Source: Pseudooceanicola marinus
Lineage (GTDB): Bacteria > Pseudomonadota > Alphaproteobacteria > Rhodobacterales > Rhodobacteraceae
DNA: 64,000 bases
Reading direction: 5' to 3'
NCBI RefSeq assembly: GCF_020177265.1
Contig: NZ_JAIVMC010000007.1
Coordinates: 268,987-332,986 of the forward strand
In this document: positions 10,869 to 20,955 of the stretch, in pieces
Layout: every line of letters starts with the position of its first letter
Numbering within the stretch: the first letter of the stretch is position 1
Notes under the pieces: generated by a model
Told to the model about the DNA's origin: nothing
What the model saw: the letters and a program-made list of their open reading frames with translations, nothing else
Databases searched by the model: none
Made by a program: the position numbers and the translations under genes

Positions 10869-10985
10869 ACCAATCACGGCAAAGCGAACAATTTCAGGCG
10901 TTCCGTACCCGCCCGGGCTGCGGGACGCACTGGACCTTGGCCGCGGAATGCGCCATATCGGTAGCAACACTGACCGGAGGCTTCG

Positions 10986-11369
10986 ATGGGCATTCTGAAT
11001 TCGCTTCTGCGCGCCGTGACCTGGTGGAACGGTTCCACCCTGAACACGTCGCTCTACACCAGCCGCAAGGGCAAGAAGGTCGGCGAAGACGATCAGGGCA
11101 ATGTCTTCTACCAGACCGCTGACGGCAAACGCCGCTGGGTGATCTTCAACGGCGAGGCCGAGGCCAGCCGCATTTCCCCCGACTGGCATGGCTGGCTGCA
11201 TCACACCTTTGACGAGATGCCCGCGTCGAAGCCGCTGGCGCACAAGTCCTGGGAAAAACCCCACCACGAGAACCTGACCGGCACCATGCTGGCCTATGCC
11301 CCCGCAGGCTCGATCCGTCGCCCGGAACCCGCCGCCCGCGCGGACTACGAGGCCTGGAGCCCGGAATAA
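10986..11369 (+). CDS. NADH:ubiquinone oxidoreductase 17.2 kDa-type accessory subunit (NDUFA12 family)
   Basis: The 127-residue protein matches the alphaproteobacterial NDUFA12-like supernumerary subunit of respiratory complex I. Landmarks are [24 protein letters not shown] near the start, [25 protein letters not shown] in the middle and [10 protein letters not shown] toward the end. The nuo operon itself is not in the window. GGAGG precedes the ATG. The gene stands just upstream of mlaD, a common order in the group. Confidence 0.92.
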   Translation: MGILNSLLRAVTWWNGSTLNTSLYTSRKGKKVGEDDQGNVFYQTADGKRRWVIFNGEAEASRISPDWHGWLHHTFDEMPASKPLAHKSWEKPHHENLTGTMLAYAPAGSIRRPEPAARADYEAWSPE

Positions 11370-11518
11370 GCCCGCACCGCCCCTGCGCGGTGTCATCGTG
11401 ATCGGTCCCGGAACAGGGACGAACGGATAGGGGGCAGCACGGCTGCTGCCCCGCATATCGGGCCACGGCGGCCTGCCCAGGCCAGCCGGGCGCCACCAGA
11501 ACGGGAAGGCCCGCACCC

Positions 11519-11971
11519 ATGTCGAACAACAGGATCGAGATCGTCACCGGTGCGCTGGTGCTGCTGATCGCCGCCGCCTTCCTGGCCTATGGATCCCGCG
11601 TCGTGGACCTGGGCGGATCGGGCGGCGGGACCTATCCCCTCAGCGCCTCCTTCCGCTCTGCCGAAGGGGTCAGTACCGGCACCGACGTGCGGCTGGCCGG
11701 CGTCCGCGTCGGCACCGTCACCGGGCTGGAGCTGGATCCCGCCACCTTCCGCGCCAATGTCGGCTTCACCTTGCGCGAGGGCGTTGAAATCCCCGATGAC
11801 AGCCAGGTGGCGATTTCATCGGAGGGTCTTCTGGGCGGCAACTACGTCGAGATCCTGCCGGGCGGCTCGCCCTTCAACTATGCGGCTGGCGACGAGATCC
11901 TGGATACCCAGGGCTCGGTCAGCCTGATTTCCCTGTTGCTGCAATTCGTGGCCGGGGATTCGGAGGAATGA
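11519..11971 (+). CDS. mlaD: MlaD family phospholipid-transport substrate-binding protein
   Basis: Periplasmic MCE-domain component of the Mla system that traffics phospholipids between outer and inner membrane. It has 150 residues: one N-terminal membrane anchor (about 8-25) followed by an MCE domain (RSAEGVSTGTDVRLAGVRVGTVTGLEL, read around residues 45-75) and a GLLGGNYVEILPGG signature. The other mla genes are not in the window. Its stop overlaps the next start by four bases (ATGA), so the two genes are probably translationally coupled. Confidence 0.92.
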   Translation: MSNNRIEIVTGALVLLIAAAFLAYGSRVVDLGGSGGGTYPLSASFRSAEGVSTGTDVRLAGVRVGTVTGLELDPATFRANVGFTLREGVEIPDDSQVAISSEGLLGGNYVEILPGGSPFNYAAGDEILDTQGSVSLISLLLQFVAGDSEE

Positions 11972-12426
11972 TGCGACGCACCCTGTTTCTGCTGCCCCTG
12001 GCGATGATGCTGGCAGGCCCCCTGGCGGCGCAGGAGGCCGTGGCCCCCGGCACCGGCGCCATGCTGCGCGGCTTGGACAAGATCAACGCCAGCACCGAGG
12101 ACCTGGAACTGGCCACCGGCGAGACCGGGCAGGTCGGCTCCCTGGAGGTTACGCTGCGCGATTGCCGATACCCGGAAAACAACCCGGCGGGCGACGCCTT
12201 CGCCTTCCTCACCATCCGCGACATGCGGGCCGAGGAGGACACCGGGCCGATCTTCGAGGGCTGGATGGTCGCCTCCTCCCCGGCGCTCAACGCGCTGGAT
12301 CACTTCCGCTACGACATCTGGGTGCTGCATTGCGTCCTGCCCGCGGGCGTGGACACGACGCCTGATGCCGTGGTGCCGGAGGCGGAGCCCGCGCCCGAGC
12401 TGGATCCGGATCAGCCGGTCGACTGA
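11968..12426 (+). CDS. DUF2155 domain secreted protein
   Basis: The 152-residue protein has a Sec signal peptide (residues about 1-21, ending PLAAQ). The DUF2155 core contains a conserved cysteine pair, TLRDCRYPENN and WVLHC, and the hallmark FEGWMVASSPALNALDH. The function is unknown. The family is commonly found beside mlaD/aat in alphaproteobacteria, which suggests an envelope role. A Pro/Glu/Asp-rich tail ends the protein. It is translationally coupled to mlaD. Confidence 0.88.
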   Translation: MMRRTLFLLPLAMMLAGPLAAQEAVAPGTGAMLRGLDKINASTEDLELATGETGQVGSLEVTLRDCRYPENNPAGDAFAFLTIRDMRAEEDTGPIFEGWMVASSPALNALDHFRYDIWVLHCVLPAGVDTTPDAVVPEAEPAPELDPDQPVD

Positions 12427-12443
12427 CCCGGGGAAGGGCGCGG

Positions 12444-13115
12444 TCAGCCGCGCTCTCGCGCGGCCCGGGCGTCGTGCCGGGCCAGCAGTCCATCGACATC
12501 CTGTGGCCCGACAGCGGCGAAATTCGCGTTCAGCAGCAGGGCCTCTGACAGTTGCGCATGATAGACCGCCCGGGGCACCTCGATGGCCCCGAGGGAGGCC
12601 AGGTGGTGCGTCAGGAACTGCGTGTCGAACAGGGAAAAGCTGGCCAGGTTCAGCCGGTCCACCAGCCAGGCCAACGCGATCTTCGAGGCATCGGTGCGGC
12701 GGCTGAACATGCTTTCGCCGAAGAAGGCCCCGCCCAGGGCGACGCCGTAGACGCCGCCGATCAGGACGCCATCTTCGTCCCAGACCTCGACTGAATGGGC
12801 TTGCCCGCGGTCGAAGAGCGCCTCGTAGAGCCGGGCGATCTCGTCGTTGATCCATGTCTCCGCGCGGTCGGCGCAGCCGTCCAGAACGCCGGTGAAATCC
12901 CGGTCGAAGCTGACGCTGTGATCGGGCCGGCGCAGGGCGCGGCGCAGCGAGCGGGAGATGTGGAAGCGATCCAGCGGGAAGATCCCCCGCCGGCGCGGGT
13001 CGACCCAGAACAGTTCGGGGTCGTCACGGCCCTCCGCCATCGGGAAGATGCCGGACATATAGGCCTGAAGCAGAAGATCGGGGGTGATGCCGTCGTCTTC
13101 GCTGTCATCCCTCAT
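12444..13115 (-). CDS. aat: leucyl/phenylalanyl-tRNA--protein transferase
   Basis: N-end-rule enzyme that adds Leu/Phe to proteins with N-terminal Lys/Arg, marking them for Clp degradation. It has 223 residues, normal length. Motifs include AYMSGIFPMAEG, LFWVDPRRRGIFPLD, HSVEVWDEDGVLIGGVYGVALGGAFFGESMFSR and LFDTQFLTHHLASLGA (each read in parts). The ATG at 13113-13115 has GGAGGTC upstream, and a longer frame is Arg/Pro-rich non-coding. It is convergent with the DUF2155 gene. Confidence 0.96.
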   Translation of the reverse strand: MRDDSEDDGITPDLLLQAYMSGIFPMAEGRDDPELFWVDPRRRGIFPLDRFHISRSLRRALRRPDHSVSFDRDFTGVLDGCADRAETWINDEIARLYEALFDRGQAHSVEVWDEDGVLIGGVYGVALGGAFFGESMFSRRTDASKIALAWLVDRLNLASFSLFDTQFLTHHLASLGAIEVPRAVYHAQLSEALLLNANFAAVGPQDVDGLLARHDARAARERG

Positions 13116-13218
13116 CGGAAGAGACCTCCGTCGGGGCGCAGCGGCGCGGCGGGGAAGAGGCAAGCAGAGCGAGGCAGGGGACCCTGGCCCCGCTCTGCGC
13201 CGATATGAAAGCCGGCGT

Positions 13219-14568
13219 TCAGGGCTTGAAGGTCCTCTCAAGCCAGTCTTCCAGCCAGTGGATGTTGTAATCGCCGGTCAGGATTTCTTCCTCGCCCAGC
13301 AACATCTCGAACAGCGGCACGGTGTTTTCCACGCCATCCACGATCAGCTCCCCCAGGGCCCGGTCGAGACGCGCCAGCGCCTCGCGCCGGTCGCGGCCGT
13401 GGACGATCAGCTTGCCGATCAGGCTGTCGTAGTAGGGCGGGATCGAGTAGCCGTCGTAAAGCGCGCTGTCCATCCGCACGCCCAGGCCGCCGGGGGCGTG
13501 GTAGGCGGTGATCTTGCCGGGGCGCGGCGCGAAGGCCGGCACGGTTTCGGCGTTGATGCGCACCTCGATGGCATGGCCGTTGATCTGCAGGTCATCCTGG
13601 CCGAACGACAGCGGCAGCCCTTCGGCCACGCGGATCTGTTCGCGCACCAGGTCGACACCGAAGATCGCCTCGGTCACCGGGTGTTCCACCTGCAGGCGGG
13701 TGTTCATCTCGATGAAGTAGAACTCGCCGTTCTCGTAGAGGAACTCGATCGTACCGGCGCCGGCATAGTTGATCTCGGCCACGGCGTCGGCGCAGATCTT
13801 GCCGATGCGGGCGCGTTCTTCCTCGGTGATGCAGGGGCCGGGGGCCTCTTCCAGCACCTTCTGGTGACGCCGCTGCAGCGAACAGTCACGCTCGCCCAGG
13901 TGGACCGCCTGGCCCTTGCCGTCGCCGAAGACCTGGATCTCGATGTGGCGCGGGGTGGTCAGGTATTTCTCGATGTAGACTTCATCGTTGCCGAAGGCGG
14001 CCTTGGCCTCGGACCGGGCGGAGTAGAAGGCGTTCTCCATCTCCTTGGCGTTATGCGCGACCTTCATGCCGCGCCCGCCGCCGCCGGCGGTGGCCTTGAT
14101 AATGACCGGGTAGCCCATCTCGCCGCCCAGTTTCTGCGCCTCTTCCAGGCTGGCCACGCCACCGTCGGAGCCGGGCACGCAGGGCACGCCCAGTTTCTTC
14201 ATCGTGTCCTTGGCGGTGATCTTGTCGCCCATCACCCGGATGTGCTCGGCGCGGGGGCCGATGAAGGTCAGGCCGTGGTCCTCGACGATCTGCACGAAGG
14301 CGGCGTTTTCCGACAGGAAGCCGTAGCCCGGGTGGATCGCCTGGGCGCCGGTCACTTCGGCGGCGGCGATGATCGCGGGGATCGACAGGTAGCTTTCGGT
14401 CGAGGAGGGCGGGCCGATGCAGACGCTTTCATCGGCCATGCGGACATGCATCGCGTCGGCGTCGGCGGTGGAATGCACGGCGACGGACTTGATGCCCATC
14501 TCGCGCGCGGCGCGGATCACGCGAAGGGCGATCTCGCCGCGGTTGGCGATCAGGATCTTGTCGAACAT
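13219..14568 (-). CDS. accC: acetyl-CoA carboxylase, biotin carboxylase subunit
   Basis: ATP-grasp enzyme that carboxylates biotin on AccB for malonyl-CoA synthesis. It has 449 residues. It begins [20 protein letters not shown]; the glycine-rich ATP loop [10 protein letters not shown], the [18 protein letters not shown] segment, [12 protein letters not shown] and [14 protein letters not shown] are all present. The ATG at 14568 is preferred over one four codons earlier because it matches the family start and GAGGCG lies upstream. It lies directly after accB on the same strand. Confidence 0.98.
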   Translation of the reverse strand: MFDKILIANRGEIALRVIRAAREMGIKSVAVHSTADADAMHVRMADESVCIGPPSSTESYLSIPAIIAAAEVTGAQAIHPGYGFLSENAAFVQIVEDHGLTFIGPRAEHIRVMGDKITAKDTMKKLGVPCVPGSDGGVASLEEAQKLGGEMGYPVIIKATAGGGGRGMKVAHNAKEMENAFYSARSEAKAAFGNDEVYIEKYLTTPRHIEIQVFGDGKGQAVHLGERDCSLQRRHQKVLEEAPGPCITEEERARIGKICADAVAEINYAGAGTIEFLYENGEFYFIEMNTRLQVEHPVTEAIFGVDLVREQIRVAEGLPLSFGQDDLQINGHAIEVRINAETVPAFAPRPGKITAYHAPGGLGVRMDSALYDGYSIPPYYDSLIGKLIVHGRDRREALARLDRALGELIVDGVENTVPLFEMLLGEEEILTGDYNIHWLEDWLERTFKP

Positions 14569-14576
14569 GGTTCGCC

Positions 14577-15080
14577 TCACTCGATGATCATCAGCGGGGC
14601 ACCGTATTCGACGGCGGCCTTATCCTCGACCAGGATGCGCTTGACGGTGCCGGCGCGCGGCGCGGGGATGTGGTTCATGGTCTTCATGGCCTCGACGATC
14701 AGCAGCGTGTCGCCTTCGGACACCTGGTCGCCGACCTTGACGAAGGCCGGCGCGCCGGGCTCGGCCTGCATGTAGATCGTGCCGACCATGGGCGAGGTCA
14801 CGGCGCCGGGATGATCGGCGGGATCTTCCGAGGCTGCGGGGGCTGCCGCTGCAGCGGGGGCCGCGGGAGCGGCCGGGGCGGGTGCGGCGGCAGGCGCCGG
14901 GGCCGGCGCGGCATAGCTGACCGGGGCCGGGGCCTCGCCCTTGCGGCTCACCCGGACGTTCAGCTGATCGTCCTTGCCATATTCGCGCTTCACTTCCAGC
15001 TCGGTCAGGTCGTTCTCGCGCAGCAGTTCTGCCAGAGCCTGAATGAAGGCCACGTCTGCGTCATGCGTCTTTTCGGTCAT
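14577..15080 (-). CDS. accB: acetyl-CoA carboxylase biotin carboxyl carrier protein
   Basis: AccB carries biotin between AccC and the carboxyltransferase. It has 167 residues: a helical N-terminal part, an Ala/Pro-rich linker (about 50-85) and a biotinyl domain with the modified lysine K133 in VEAMKTMN. The ATG at 15080 is chosen over a GTG five codons upstream because GAGGG precedes it. accC follows after 8 bases, so the pair is an operon. Confidence 0.97.
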   Translation of the reverse strand: MTEKTHDADVAFIQALAELLRENDLTELEVKREYGKDDQLNVRVSRKGEAPAPVSYAAPAPAPAAAPAPAAPAAPAAAAAPAASEDPADHPGAVTSPMVGTIYMQAEPGAPAFVKVGDQVSEGDTLLIVEAMKTMNHIPAPRAGTVKRILVEDKAAVEYGAPLMIIE

Positions 15081-15217
15081 TGCACCCTCGGTCACATCTA
15101 CCTGCTTCCATCGCCGGAAGCCCTATGATTGCAACCTCTATAGAGAAAGCCGGGGGGAGAGAAAAGCCGTGGAACGCACGTGGGTCACAGCCGGCAAACC
15201 CCGTCCTGCAAACGGCA

Positions 15218-15241
15218 GAAGCCGCCCCGGGGGGCGGCTTC
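15218..15241 (-). terminator. hairpin terminator downstream of the PRC-barrel gene
   Basis: GAAGCCGCCC / GGGCGGCTTC inverted repeat about 45 bases past the PRC-barrel stop. Confidence 0.65.
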
Positions 15242-15286
15242 GCTTGGCCTATGGCCAGTCATGATCGCTTCAAGATCCGGTACGGA

Positions 15287-15925
15287 TCAGGAGGCGCCCA
15301 GCATCACCGGCTCGTCATCGCTGACCTCTTCGGCGCTCTCCGGATCGAACTCGGCCATCGATTCCAGCTGTGCCTTGGTGTAGCCCTCGGCTTCCAGCAT
15401 CTCGATTTCGCCCTCGGCGGAGGTGGCGGTGCGCAGGTCGCTCAGCGGCAGGGCGACGTCATGTTCGCCAAGACCCAGGAAGCCACCGATGCCGACCACG
15501 GCCATCTCTTCGCCGTTCACCAGCACGACGTTGTCGACCTCGCCGATCACTTCGCCGTTGTCGCCGGCGACTTCATAGCCAACCAGGGTGCTGGCGGTCA
15601 GGGTCTCCGGGGTCATGTCGTCCATCGACTCGTCGACATTCTCGGCGACGTCATTGGCGGTCTCGCTGATCGCTTCGCCAGCGTCGTTGGCGGTTTCGCT
15701 GATGTAGTCGCCGGTTTCCTCGGCGGCATCGGCGATCTCGTCACCCATCGGTTCACCGTCGTTGTCCAGGTCGATCGCGGTATCGCTTTCGGCCTGCACT
15801 TCGGCGCTGTCATCGGTGATGGCGACCGAGCTGTCGGTGTCGTTTTCCATCTGGGCGAAGGCGGGGGTGGCGGCGGCGATGGCAATGGCTGCGGCGCCGG
15901 TCATCAGGGTCTTGATCGAAGTCAT
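15287..15925 (-). CDS. secreted PRC-barrel domain protein, acidic
   Basis: The 212-residue protein starts with a Sec signal peptide (MTSIKTLMTGAAAIAIAAAT, cleavage at AFAQ). A long Asp/Glu-rich low-complexity region with repeats ISETANDAGEAISETANDVA (about 75-100) follows, then a PRC-barrel fold (ASTLVGYEVAGDNGEVIGEV). Similar PRC-barrel proteins are common in Rhodobacterales envelopes, with no firm role. The ATG at 15925 has GAGGAG upstream. It may be stress- or photosynthesis-related by family, which is inference only. Confidence 0.82.
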   Translation of the reverse strand: MTSIKTLMTGAAAIAIAAATPAFAQMENDTDSSVAITDDSAEVQAESDTAIDLDNDGEPMGDEIADAAEETGDYISETANDAGEAISETANDVAENVDESMDDMTPETLTASTLVGYEVAGDNGEVIGEVDNVVLVNGEEMAVVGIGGFLGLGEHDVALPLSDLRTATSAEGEIEMLEAEGYTKAQLESMAEFDPESAEEVSDDEPVMLGAS

Positions 15926-16051
15926 GTCGGATCTCCTCTTCCGTCGTGTCATTTCCTGCCGACACAACCGGCATCCCCCGCCCTCAGTTCCGGGAAAAGT
16001 TTCGGGAACTTTTTGCCGGGGTCAGGCATTGAAGGGGCCGCCTGGAAACGC

Positions 16052-16082
16052 GAAAGGCCCCGCGGCAGGTGCCGCAGGGCCT
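16052..16082 (-). terminator. hairpin terminator after acs
   Basis: The inverted repeat AAGGCCC-CGCGGC / GCCGC-AGGGCCTT lies 25-55 bases past the acs stop. On the minus strand it is followed by TTTCGCGTTT. Confidence 0.75.
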
Positions 16083-16106
16083 TGTTTTCAGAGGAATAAT
16101 GGCGGA

Positions 16107-18059
16107 TCAGCCGCGGTTCATCCGGTTCTCGATCAGTTCGTCCACCACCGAGGGGTCAGCCAGGGTCGAGGTGTCGCCAAGCGCGCCGTAGTCGTTCTCG
16201 GCGATCTTGCGCAGGATCCGGCGCATGATTTTCCCCGAACGCGTCTTCGGCAGGCCGGGCGCCCACTGGATCAGGTCGGGCTTGGCGATCGGGCCGATCT
16301 CGGTCCGCACCCACTGTTCCAGTTCCTTGCGCAGCTCGTCCGAAGGCTCCTGATCGTTCATCAGGGTGACATAGGCATAGATGCCCTGGCCCTTCAGGTC
16401 ATGTGGGTAGCCGACCACGGCGGCCTCGGCGACCTTGGCATGCGCCACCAGGGCCGACTCGACTTCCGCCGTGCCCATGCGGTGGCCCGAGACGTTGATC
16501 ACGTCATCGACCCGGCCGGTGATCCAGTAGTAGCCGTCCTCGTCGCGGCGGCAGCCGTCGCCGGCGAAGTAGTAGCCCTTGTAGTCCGAGAAGTAGGTCT
16601 TCTCGAACCGCTCATGGTCGCCCCAGACGGTGCGCATCTGGCCGGGCCAGCTGTCGGCGATGGCCAGCACGCCCTCGCATTTGGTCTCTTCGATGATCGT
16701 GCCGGCGGTCGGGTCCAGAACCACGGGTTGCACGCCGAAGAAGGGCGTGGTGGCCGAGCCGGGCTTGGTGGGCGTCGCGCCGGGCAGGGGGGTGATCATA
16801 TGACCGCCGGTTTCGGTCTGCCACCAGGTGTCGACGATGGGCAGCTTTCCCTTGCCGATCTTGTCATTGTACCAGTTCCAGGCCTCGGGGTTGATCGGCT
16901 CGCCCACGGTGCCCAGCACCTTGAGATCCGACAGGTCGATGCCGTCGACGAATTTGTCGCCCTGGCCCATCAGGGCGCGGATGGCGGTCGGCGCGGTGTA
17001 GAACTGGTTGACCTTGTGCTTTTCGCAGACCTGCCAGAAACGGCTGGCGTCGGGGTAGGTTGGCACGCCTTCGAACATCAGCGTGGTGCCGCCGTTGGCC
17101 AGCGGGCCGTAGACGATATAGGTATGGCCCGTCACCCAGCCCACGTCGGCCGAGCACCAGTAGACATCGCCGTCATGGTAATCGAAGGTCAGCTGCTGGG
17201 TCATCGCGGCATAAAGCAGATAGCCGGCGGAGCTGTGCACCACCCCCTTGGGCCGCCCGGTGGAGCCGGAGGTGTAGAGGATGAACAGCGGATCCTCGGC
17301 GCCCATGGGCCGCACGGGGCAGTCGGGGGCGACCTGTTCCATCATCGCCTTCACGTCGACGTCGCGGTCCTGGATCCAGGTGGTCTGGTCGCCGGTGTGT
17401 TTCACCACCAGGCACCGCACCTTGTCGGAGCAATGCAGCAGGGCGGCATCGGCGTTGGATTTCAGCGGCGTGCGGCGCCCGCCACGGGGCGCGGTGTCGG
17501 CGGTGACGACAACCTTGGCCTGGCAGTCGTTGATCCGGTTGGCCAGCGCGTCGGGCGAGAAACCGGCGAAGACCACGGAATGGATGGCGCCGATCCGGGC
17601 ACAGGCCAACATGGCGATGGCGGCCTCGGGGATCATCGGCAGATAGATGACGACACGGTCGCCGCGCATCACGCCCTGGGCCAGCAGCACGTTGGCAAAG
17701 CGGCAGACCTTTTCATGCAGCTCGGCATAGGTGATGTGCTGCGCCGGATCCTCGGGGTTGTCGGGCTCGAAGATGATCGCGGTCTGGTTGGCGCGCGTGG
17801 GCAGGTGGCGGTCGATGCAGTTGTGGGCGACGTTCATCACCCCGTCCTCGAACCACTTGATGCTGACCTGGCCCAGCGTGAAATCCGTGTCCTTCACCGT
17901 GGAAAACGGCTCGATCCAGTCCAGCCGTTCGCGGGCTTCCTTGCCCCAGAAGGCCTCGGGATCCTCGATCGAGGCCTTGTACATCGCGGCGTATCTGTCC
18001 GCGTCCACATGGGCGTTCGCCACGAAGTCGGCGGATGGCGGGTAAGTCGTGTTGGTCAT
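16107..18059 (-). CDS. acs: acetyl-CoA synthetase (AMP-forming)
   Basis: Converts acetate, ATP and CoA into acetyl-CoA in the cytoplasm. It has 650 residues, standard. The adenylate-forming signature [14 protein letters not shown], the acetate-pocket motif [16 protein letters not shown] and the C-terminal acetylation-site lysine in [12 protein letters not shown] are clear. The ATG at 18057-18059 is used (AGGAG upstream); an in-frame GTG lies one codon earlier. It is downstream of a Liv-type ABC operon on the same strand but separated from it by a hairpin. The sensor fusion, lone receiver and ScfR-type regulator some 6-10 kb away are candidate regulators. Confidence 0.98.
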   Translation of the reverse strand: MTNTTYPPSADFVANAHVDADRYAAMYKASIEDPEAFWGKEARERLDWIEPFSTVKDTDFTLGQVSIKWFEDGVMNVAHNCIDRHLPTRANQTAIIFEPDNPEDPAQHITYAELHEKVCRFANVLLAQGVMRGDRVVIYLPMIPEAAIAMLACARIGAIHSVVFAGFSPDALANRINDCQAKVVVTADTAPRGGRRTPLKSNADAALLHCSDKVRCLVVKHTGDQTTWIQDRDVDVKAMMEQVAPDCPVRPMGAEDPLFILYTSGSTGRPKGVVHSSAGYLLYAAMTQQLTFDYHDGDVYWCSADVGWVTGHTYIVYGPLANGGTTLMFEGVPTYPDASRFWQVCEKHKVNQFYTAPTAIRALMGQGDKFVDGIDLSDLKVLGTVGEPINPEAWNWYNDKIGKGKLPIVDTWWQTETGGHMITPLPGATPTKPGSATTPFFGVQPVVLDPTAGTIIEETKCEGVLAIADSWPGQMRTVWGDHERFEKTYFSDYKGYYFAGDGCRRDEDGYYWITGRVDDVINVSGHRMGTAEVESALVAHAKVAEAAVVGYPHDLKGQGIYAYVTLMNDQEPSDELRKELEQWVRTEIGPIAKPDLIQWAPGLPKTRSGKIMRRILRKIAENDYGALGDTSTLADPSVVDELIENRMNRG

Positions 18060-18108
18060 CACGGGCTCCTCATCGCGTGATTAATCGCGGGTCGTTCTAG
18101 GCCCCGCG

Positions 18109-18133
18109 CCGGGGCCGGACAAGCCGGCCCCGG
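18109..18133 (-). terminator. hairpin between the liv operon and acs
   Basis: A perfect 10-bp stem CCGGGGCCGG / CCGGCCCCGG with 5-base loop ACAAG, after the livF stop and before the acs start. It may end or attenuate the liv transcript. No T-run follows. Confidence 0.6.
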
Positions 18134-18155
18134 TCAGGACTGTCTCACAAACGAG

Positions 18156-18911
18156 TCAGATCGCAAGGTATTCGGCGCGCAATTCCTCGTTGCCCAGCAC
18201 TTCGGCGGCCGAGCCATCGAAGACGATGGAGCCGGTGTCGAGGATCACCGCACGGTCCGCCAGTTCCAGCGCGCGCACGGCGTTCTGTTCCACCAGGATG
18301 GTCGTGATGCCCTGTTCCTTGATGATGCGCAGGGTCCTTTCGATCTCGTCCACGATCACCGGGGCCAGCCCTTCGTAGGGTTCGTCCAGCAGCAGCACCT
18401 TGATGTCGCGCGCCAGGGCCCGGGCGATGGACAACATCTGCTGTTCGCCGCCCGAAAGCGTCACGCCCTCCTGCTTGCGGCGCTCGCCGAGGCGCGGGAA
18501 GAGGTCATAGAGACGGTCCACGGACCAGCCGATGGGGGGCGCGATCTGTGCCAGCTGGATGTTTTCCTCCACCGTCAGGCCGGGGATGATGCAGCGATCT
18601 TCGGGCACCAGCCCGATGCCCGCCTGCGCCGCCTCATGGCTGGCCATGCGGTGCAGCGGCTGGTGATCAAGCCAGATCTCCCCGTGGGTGACCTGGGGGC
18701 TGTTCATCCGCGCGATGGACCGCAGGGTCGAGGTCTTGCCGGCGCCGTTGCGGCCCAGCAGGGCCAGGATCTCGCCCTCGTGCACGTTGAAGCTGATGTT
18801 CTGCACGATGTAGCTTTCGCCGTAATAGCTTTCCATGTTCCAGACGGAGAGGAAGGCGGGGGCGGTCTCGGCGTAGTTCTTGCCCTTCGAGAAGTCGGGT
18901 TTGACGTTCAT
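18156..18911 (-). CDS. livF: Liv-type ABC transporter ATPase (LivF-like)
   Basis: Cytoplasmic ATPase of a branched-chain amino-acid-type importer, 251 residues. Walker A GRNGAGKTS, Q-loop region LVPEDRCIIPGLTVEENI typical of LivF, signature LSGGEQQMLSIARAL, Walker B VLLLDEPYEGLAP and switch His replaced by Gln in LVEQNA, as usual for LivF. It has an N-terminal extension of about 25 residues. It is last of five genes in the operon. AAAGGA precedes the ATG. Confidence 0.93.
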   Translation of the reverse strand: MNVKPDFSKGKNYAETAPAFLSVWNMESYYGESYIVQNISFNVHEGEILALLGRNGAGKTSTLRSIARMNSPQVTHGEIWLDHQPLHRMASHEAAQAGIGLVPEDRCIIPGLTVEENIQLAQIAPPIGWSVDRLYDLFPRLGERRKQEGVTLSGGEQQMLSIARALARDIKVLLLDEPYEGLAPVIVDEIERTLRIIKEQGITTILVEQNAVRALELADRAVILDTGSIVFDGSAAEVLGNEELRAEYLAI

Positions 18912-18979
18912 GTTCTATCCTTTCTCACTCATCTTGTCCGAAAACCGGCATCCGCTTTTCGGGATGAGTGACGAACTCC

Positions 18980-19741
18980 TTAGGCCGCAGCCGTTTCGCC
19001 AAGGTAGGCTTCGCGCACCTTGGGGTGGCCCTTGATGTTCTCCGGCACGTCCTCGACCAGCGGCGTACCCTGGGCCAGCACGGTGATCCGCTCGGCCAGG
19101 CTGAAGACCACATGCATGTCGTGCTCGATGATGACGATGGTGATGTCGCGCTTCTGCTTGATCTCCTTAAGCAGGTCGATCGTGTTGTTGGTGTCCGCCC
19201 GCGCCATGCCGGCGGTCGGTTCATCCAAGAGCAGAAGGCGCGGTTCCTGTGCCAGGCACATGGCGATCTCCAGTCGGCGCTTGTCGCCGCGCGACATGGA
19301 GGCCGAATGCATGTGCCGTTTCTCGGCCAGGTTCATGTCCTCCATCATCGCCTCGGCGCGGTCGCGGATCTCAGCATCGCTTTCAACGGAACGGATGCCG
19401 TTCAGCTTGAACGCGCCGTCTCGCTTGGCGAAGCAGGGGATCATCATGTTCTCCATCACCGTCAGGTCGCCGAAGATTTCCGGTGTCTGGAAGACGCGGG
19501 AAATGCCCATCTGGTTGATCTCGTAGGGCGTGCGGCCCAGCACCGACTGGCCGTCGAACATGACCGATCCGGTGTCGGGGATCAGCTTGCCCACCAGGCA
19601 GTTCAGCAGCGTGGACTTGCCGGCCCCGTTCGGCCCGATGATGGCGTGAACGGTGTTCTCCTTCACGCTGAGGTTCACGTCACCGAGGGCCTGGAGGCCG
19701 CCGAAGCGTTTGCCGACATTCTTTACTTCGAGAATACCCAT
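18980..19741 (-). CDS. livG: Liv-type ABC transporter ATPase (LivG-like)
   Basis: The second ATPase of the importer, 253 residues. Walker A GPNGAGKST, GISRVFQTPEIFGDLTVMENM and Walker B LLLLDEPTAGMARAD are clear. The ABC signature is divergent, MSRGDKRRLEIA instead of LSGGQ, which suggests a distinct substrate subfamily rather than classical leucine transport. The ATG at 19741 has GGAG upstream, and the longer frame is Pro/Arg-rich. Confidence 0.92.
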   Translation of the reverse strand: MGILEVKNVGKRFGGLQALGDVNLSVKENTVHAIIGPNGAGKSTLLNCLVGKLIPDTGSVMFDGQSVLGRTPYEINQMGISRVFQTPEIFGDLTVMENMMIPCFAKRDGAFKLNGIRSVESDAEIRDRAEAMMEDMNLAEKRHMHSASMSRGDKRRLEIAMCLAQEPRLLLLDEPTAGMARADTNNTIDLLKEIKQKRDITIVIIEHDMHVVFSLAERITVLAQGTPLVEDVPENIKGHPKVREAYLGETAAA

Positions 19742-19751
19742 GTCTTGCTCC

Positions 19752-20951
19752 TCACTCGGCCGGGGTGGATTGGGTGGCGGTCTTCTTCTCGGCATCCTTG
19801 CGGCGCAGGAGGCGGCCCAGACGCTGCCCCCCTTCCACGAGGCCACCGGGCAGGAAGGTCACCACCAGCATGAACAGCAGGCCCAGGGTCAGGTGCCAGC
19901 CGGAGCCGACGAAATGCTCCAGCACCCAGACCACGGCGTTCTCGATCCCGTCGGGCAGGGCGTGGAACCAGCTGTGCAGGACCTGTTCGTTGATCTTCGA
20001 GAAGATGTTCTCGAAGTACTTGATGAAGCCCGCGCCCAGGACCGGGCCGATCAGGGTGCCGGCGCCGCCAAGGATGGTCATCAGCACCACCTCGCCCGAG
20101 GCGGTCCACTGCATCCGCTCCGCGCCCGCCAGAGGGTCCATCGAGGCCATGAGGCCGCCGGCGAGACCGGCATACATGCCGGAGATGACGAAGGCTGCCA
20201 GGGTGTAGGGCTTGGTGTTCAGGCCGGTGTAGTTCATCCGCTGCTGGTTCGACTTCACCGCCCGCAGCATCATGCCGAAGGGCGAGCGGAAGATGCGGAT
20301 GGCCAGGTAGAAGGCCAGCAGCAGTACGATGGCGCACATGTAGTAGCCGTTGTTGAACTGGAAGGACCAGCCGCCGACATTCATCACCTCGGTCGCGCGC
20401 ATCTCGATCCCGAAGAAGTTGGTCACGGGGATCGAGCCGGTGGCCGTTGCGGTCTCGCCCAGGATGCGCGGGTCGTCGAGCGTCAGTTGCAGGCCCGTTT
20501 CGCCATTGGTGATCGGCGTCAGCACCGAATAGGCTAGGCGGAAGGACATCTCGGCAAAGGCCAGAGTCAGGATGGAGAAGTAGATCCCCGTGCGCCGCAG
20601 CGAGATATACCCGATCAGCATCGCGAAGAGGCCGGAGACGATGACGCTGAGGATGATCGCCGGGACGATGTTCATCGACAGCAGCTTGAACATCCAGACG
20701 GCGGAATAGCTGCCCACGCCCAGGAAGGCCGCATGGCCGAAGGAAAGGTAGCCGGTCAACCCGAAGAGGATGTTGAAGCCGATGGCGAAGATCCCGAAGA
20801 TCACGAACCGCTGCATCAGGTCCGGATAGCCCGCGTTGAACTGCGCCATGGCGCTGTCGGCGGGGAAAGGGTTCAGGATGAAGGGGGCGAACACCACCAG
20901 GGCGGCGACGATCAGCAGCAGGGTGAAGTCTTTCTTGTTCAGTCCCAGCAT
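19752..20951 (-). CDS. livM: Liv-type ABC transporter permease (LivM-like)
   Basis: Inner-membrane permease of 399 residues with about 9-10 hydrophobic segments. It has the LivM landmark [19 protein letters not shown] near residue 65 and [15 protein letters not shown] plus [16 protein letters not shown] in the second half. The polar C-terminal tail is 30 residues long. The gene lies 4 bases from the livH stop region and 10 from livG. GGAGGA precedes the ATG. Confidence 0.93.
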   Translation of the reverse strand: MLGLNKKDFTLLLIVAALVVFAPFILNPFPADSAMAQFNAGYPDLMQRFVIFGIFAIGFNILFGLTGYLSFGHAAFLGVGSYSAVWMFKLLSMNIVPAIILSVIVSGLFAMLIGYISLRRTGIYFSILTLAFAEMSFRLAYSVLTPITNGETGLQLTLDDPRILGETATATGSIPVTNFFGIEMRATEVMNVGGWSFQFNNGYYMCAIVLLLAFYLAIRIFRSPFGMMLRAVKSNQQRMNYTGLNTKPYTLAAFVISGMYAGLAGGLMASMDPLAGAERMQWTASGEVVLMTILGGAGTLIGPVLGAGFIKYFENIFSKINEQVLHSWFHALPDGIENAVVWVLEHFVGSGWHLTLGLLFMLVVTFLPGGLVEGGQRLGRLLRRKDAEKKTATQSTPAE

Positions 20952-20955
20952 GGGC